Shown here piece after piece: positions 5,147 through 6,669 of a DNA stretch of 6,669 nt; position 1 is the stretch's first letter; every line of letters starts with the position of its first letter. The DNA lies in NCBI GenBank assembly GCA_903930665.1, contig CAIYZI010000047.1, forward strand, positions 1 to 6,669, in the 5' to 3' direction. Under the pieces are notes generated by a model that was given only the letters and a program-made list of their open reading frames with translations, was not told where the DNA came from and ran no database searches. The position numbers and the translations under genes were made by a program. The DNA is from an uncultured beta proteobacterium (lineage in GTDB: Bacteria > Pseudomonadota > Gammaproteobacteria > Burkholderiales > Burkholderiaceae).

Positions 5147-5995
5147 TTATTGAAACAGTGACCAAACAGGCGTTAGATGATCTGGCAAATGGGGCAAAGC
5201 CCCCAAGTCAATATGACTTTCATGGGGATCATGAAAGTCAGATCCGCGTGAAGCCAGAAAACCATATTGCTGTGCAATTTTTCCATAAGTCTTATATTGA
5301 TCTGGACTATGGCTTCCCGTAATCACTTCGATAGCTACTCCACCAATATGTTTGAAATGCTTAAACAATTCATCCATCTGCATGGCGTTAAATTTATACC
5401 TACCGGGATGGGCAATCACTGCAACGCCACCAGCCGCTTTAATCCACGCAACAGCATCGTCTAATTTTGCCCACTGATGCGGCACATAGCCAGGCTTACC
5501 TTCGATTAAGTAATTCTTGAACACGTGTTCCGTATCTCGGCAAACACCCTGCTCTACTAAAAAACGTGCAAAGTGTGTTCTGGAGATTAATTGATGATTG
5601 CCAGCAAAATGCAAGGCACCTTCATAGGCACCCGGGATACCCACCTTCAGCAATTGATCGGCCATCATTTGAGCGCGATTACTACGACCTTCGCGGGTAT
5701 GGCGCAGGCCTTCCAAAATAACCGCATGCTCAGCGTCAATTCCCAAACCAACAATATGAATCGTTTGCCCCATCCAGGTTACGGAGATCTCAACTCCCGA
5801 GAGATAGTCCATTCCCAAGGCTTTCGCTGCCACCTTGGCACGGGCTTGACCACCCAATTCATCATGATCAGTCAGAGCCCATAAACGTACGCCATTCGCA
5901 TAAGCGCGCTCAGCGAGCTCTTCAGGCGTCAAAGTTCCGTCAGAAACTACTGAGTGGCAATGCAAATCGGCATTTAGAGTGGAAATACTGGACAT
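5147..5995 (-). CDS. PHP-domain phosphoesterase (RNase AM / 3',5'-nucleotide bisphosphate phosphatase type)
   Basis: The 282-residue protein is a PHP-superfamily metallohydrolase very like E. coli YciV (Rnm, RNase AM; 293 residues) and its Chromobacterium homologue. Known members remove the 3' phosphate from 3',5'-bisphosphate nucleotides such as pAp, and the E. coli enzyme also degrades short RNAs and trims rRNA 5' ends. The expected metal ligands are all present: DLHCHSVVSDG (10-20; His12, His14, Asp19), TDHD (42-45; His44), GVEIS (67-71; Glu69), IHIVGLGID (79-87; His80), AHPGRY (195-200; His196) and GSDFHDPH (251-258; Asp253, His255). The start at 5995 puts the first strand close to the N-terminus as in the family and lies 9 bases after the zapE stop, with a short AGGG just upstream as a ribosome-binding site. 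The last third of the gene contains two strong hairpin-forming sequences (5191-5203 and 5214-5240). The precise substrate is inferred. Confidence 0.9.
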   Translation of the reverse strand: MSSISTLNADLHCHSVVSDGTLTPEELAERAYANGVRLWALTDHDELGGQARAKVAAKALGMDYLSGVEISVTWMGQTIHIVGLGIDAEHAVILEGLRHTREGRSNRAQMMADQLLKVGIPGAYEGALHFAGNHQLISRTHFARFLVEQGVCRDTEHVFKNYLIEGKPGYVPHQWAKLDDAVAWIKAAGGVAVIAHPGRYKFNAMQMDELFKHFKHIGGVAIEVITGSHSPDQYKTYGKIAQQYGFLASRGSDFHDPHESHIDLGALPHLPDHLTPVWSLFQ

Positions 5996-6004
5996 GACCC
6001 TATT

Positions 6005-6669
6005 TTAGGTCAAGCTGGTGTCAATTACCCGACGCGGCGCATCCAAATAGTCCCGAGACTGCATTTCAATCAAACGGGACACGGTTCTGGAGAATTCGCT
6101 CGTAATCTGGCCCTCGGTATACAAATCCGGGGCTGGAACATCTGCAGAAATGATTAATTTGATCTTATGGTCATATAAAACGTCGATTAACCAGATAAAA
6201 CGGCGTGCTTCATTGGTCATGCGAGGTGGCATATAAGGCACACCAGACAAAATCACTGTATGAAACTGGTTAGCGATTTCTAAATAATCATTTTGAGAGC
6301 GCGGACCACAACACAGGGTTCTAAAGTCAAACCACACTACCCCATCACACATATGCAGAGGCTTTAATTCACGTGATTCAATACGCAATACTGGATCAAC
6401 AACTTCTTGTTGATTCCCAATCAAATCTTGGAACATTTCTTCTAGGCGATGATGGGTGTCTTCATCAGAGGGTGTGAGGTAAGCCTCAACCTGCGCCATT
6501 TGGACGCGACGGTAATCATTACCGGCGTCCACATTCATCACATCTAACTTTTCTTCTAGCAATCTGATAGCAGGCATCAGACGATCGCGATGTAAACCAT
6601 TTGGATAAAGTTGATCAGGACGGTAATTTGAGGTCATCACAAATTGCACGCGATCAGCAAATAAAGCAC
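6005..6669 (-). CDS. zapE: ZapE (AFG1-like AAA+ ATPase), C-terminal part only
   Basis: About 220 C-terminal residues are visible; the gene continues beyond the window edge, so the Walker A and B motifs are not seen. The frame reads through to the edge (ALFADRVQFVMTSNYRP), which makes the GTG at 6649 an internal Val codon rather than the start. Visible family features are the sensor-1 segment VMTSNYRPDQLY, the putative arginine-finger region GLHRDRLMPAI, and the AFG1-specific C-terminal segments FDFRTLCCGPRSQNDYLEIA, HTVILSGVPYM, ARRFIWLIDVLYDHKIKLIISADV and FSRTVSRLIEMQS. In E. coli, ZapE (375 residues) is an ATPase that binds FtsZ and reduces Z-ring stability; mitochondrial AFG1 homologues act in protein quality control. 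It is the most upstream visible gene of the minus-strand block, ending 9 bases before the PHP gene. The family is confident; the FtsZ role is by homology. Confidence 0.93.
   Translation of the reverse strand, partial: ALFADRVQFVMTSNYRPDQLYPNGLHRDRLMPAIRLLEEKLDVMNVDAGNDYRRVQMAQVEAYLTPSDEDTHHRLEEMFQDLIGNQQEVVDPVLRIESRELKPLHMCDGVVWFDFRTLCCGPRSQNDYLEIANQFHTVILSGVPYMPPRMTNEARRFIWLIDVLYDHKIKLIISADVPAPDLYTEGQITSEFSRTVSRLIEMQSRDYLDAPRRVIDTSLT

Noticed and set aside
5591..5884. 97-residue open frame on the plus strand opposite the PHP gene
   Set aside because: It lies wholly inside a well-supported gene on the other strand and shows no recognisable domain, so it is a shadow frame.
6647..6649. GTG at 6649 as the start of the zapE gene
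   Set aside because: The frame continues in family-like sequence (ALFADR) to the window edge, so this is an internal Val codon of a truncated gene.

Overview
The window looks like a stretch of betaproteobacterial chromosome, most likely Burkholderiales. Moderate GC and the protein flavour suggest a Polynucleobacter-like organism; this is inferred from recalled family resemblance, not from a search. It is mostly core housekeeping DNA with no mobile element, phage gene, CRISPR array or RNA gene. No stretch over 300 bases lacks a gene, and the largest gaps are 107 and 93 bases.

Layout. Positions 1-830 (+) hold the 3' part of a JmjC/cupin oxygenase of the RoxA/YcfD type (ribosomal protein uL16 arginine hydroxylase). 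It is followed on the same strand by a separately expressed unit: a promoter inside the end of roxA, a leader with two predicted stem-loops, and a 59-residue Ala/Pro-rich lipoprotein (938-1117). A bidirectional terminator at 1132-1160 separates this from everything to the right, which is on the minus strand.

The minus-strand block reads, in transcription order: zapE (5' end beyond the window edge), a PHP-domain phosphoesterase (RNase AM / nucleotide 3',5'-bisphosphate phosphatase type), trpS, a small SAM-dependent methyltransferase, dapA and bamC. Gaps are 9, about 49, about 28 and 26 bases, then a 4-base ATGA overlap between dapA and bamC. No internal terminator is visible, so the block is probably one operon or a chain of overlapping transcripts ending at the shared terminator. 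The functions are mixed: division-ring control, RNA/nucleotide turnover, tRNA charging, lysine/peptidoglycan precursor synthesis and outer-membrane protein assembly. The dapA-bamC pairing is also found in E. coli.

No wholly new system is evident. The points most worth a second look are: a four-cysteine motif in TrpRS that closely matches the [4Fe-4S] motif of Thermotoga TrpRS; the small lipoprotein gene with a consensus -10, structured leader, perfect 16-bp palindrome, strong ribosome-binding site, all-GCT alanine codons and an in-frame duplication; a hairpin after bamC whose pairing is better on the bamC strand; a 9-bp direct repeat with 11-bp period at the dapA start; and two hairpins near the 3' end of the PHP gene.
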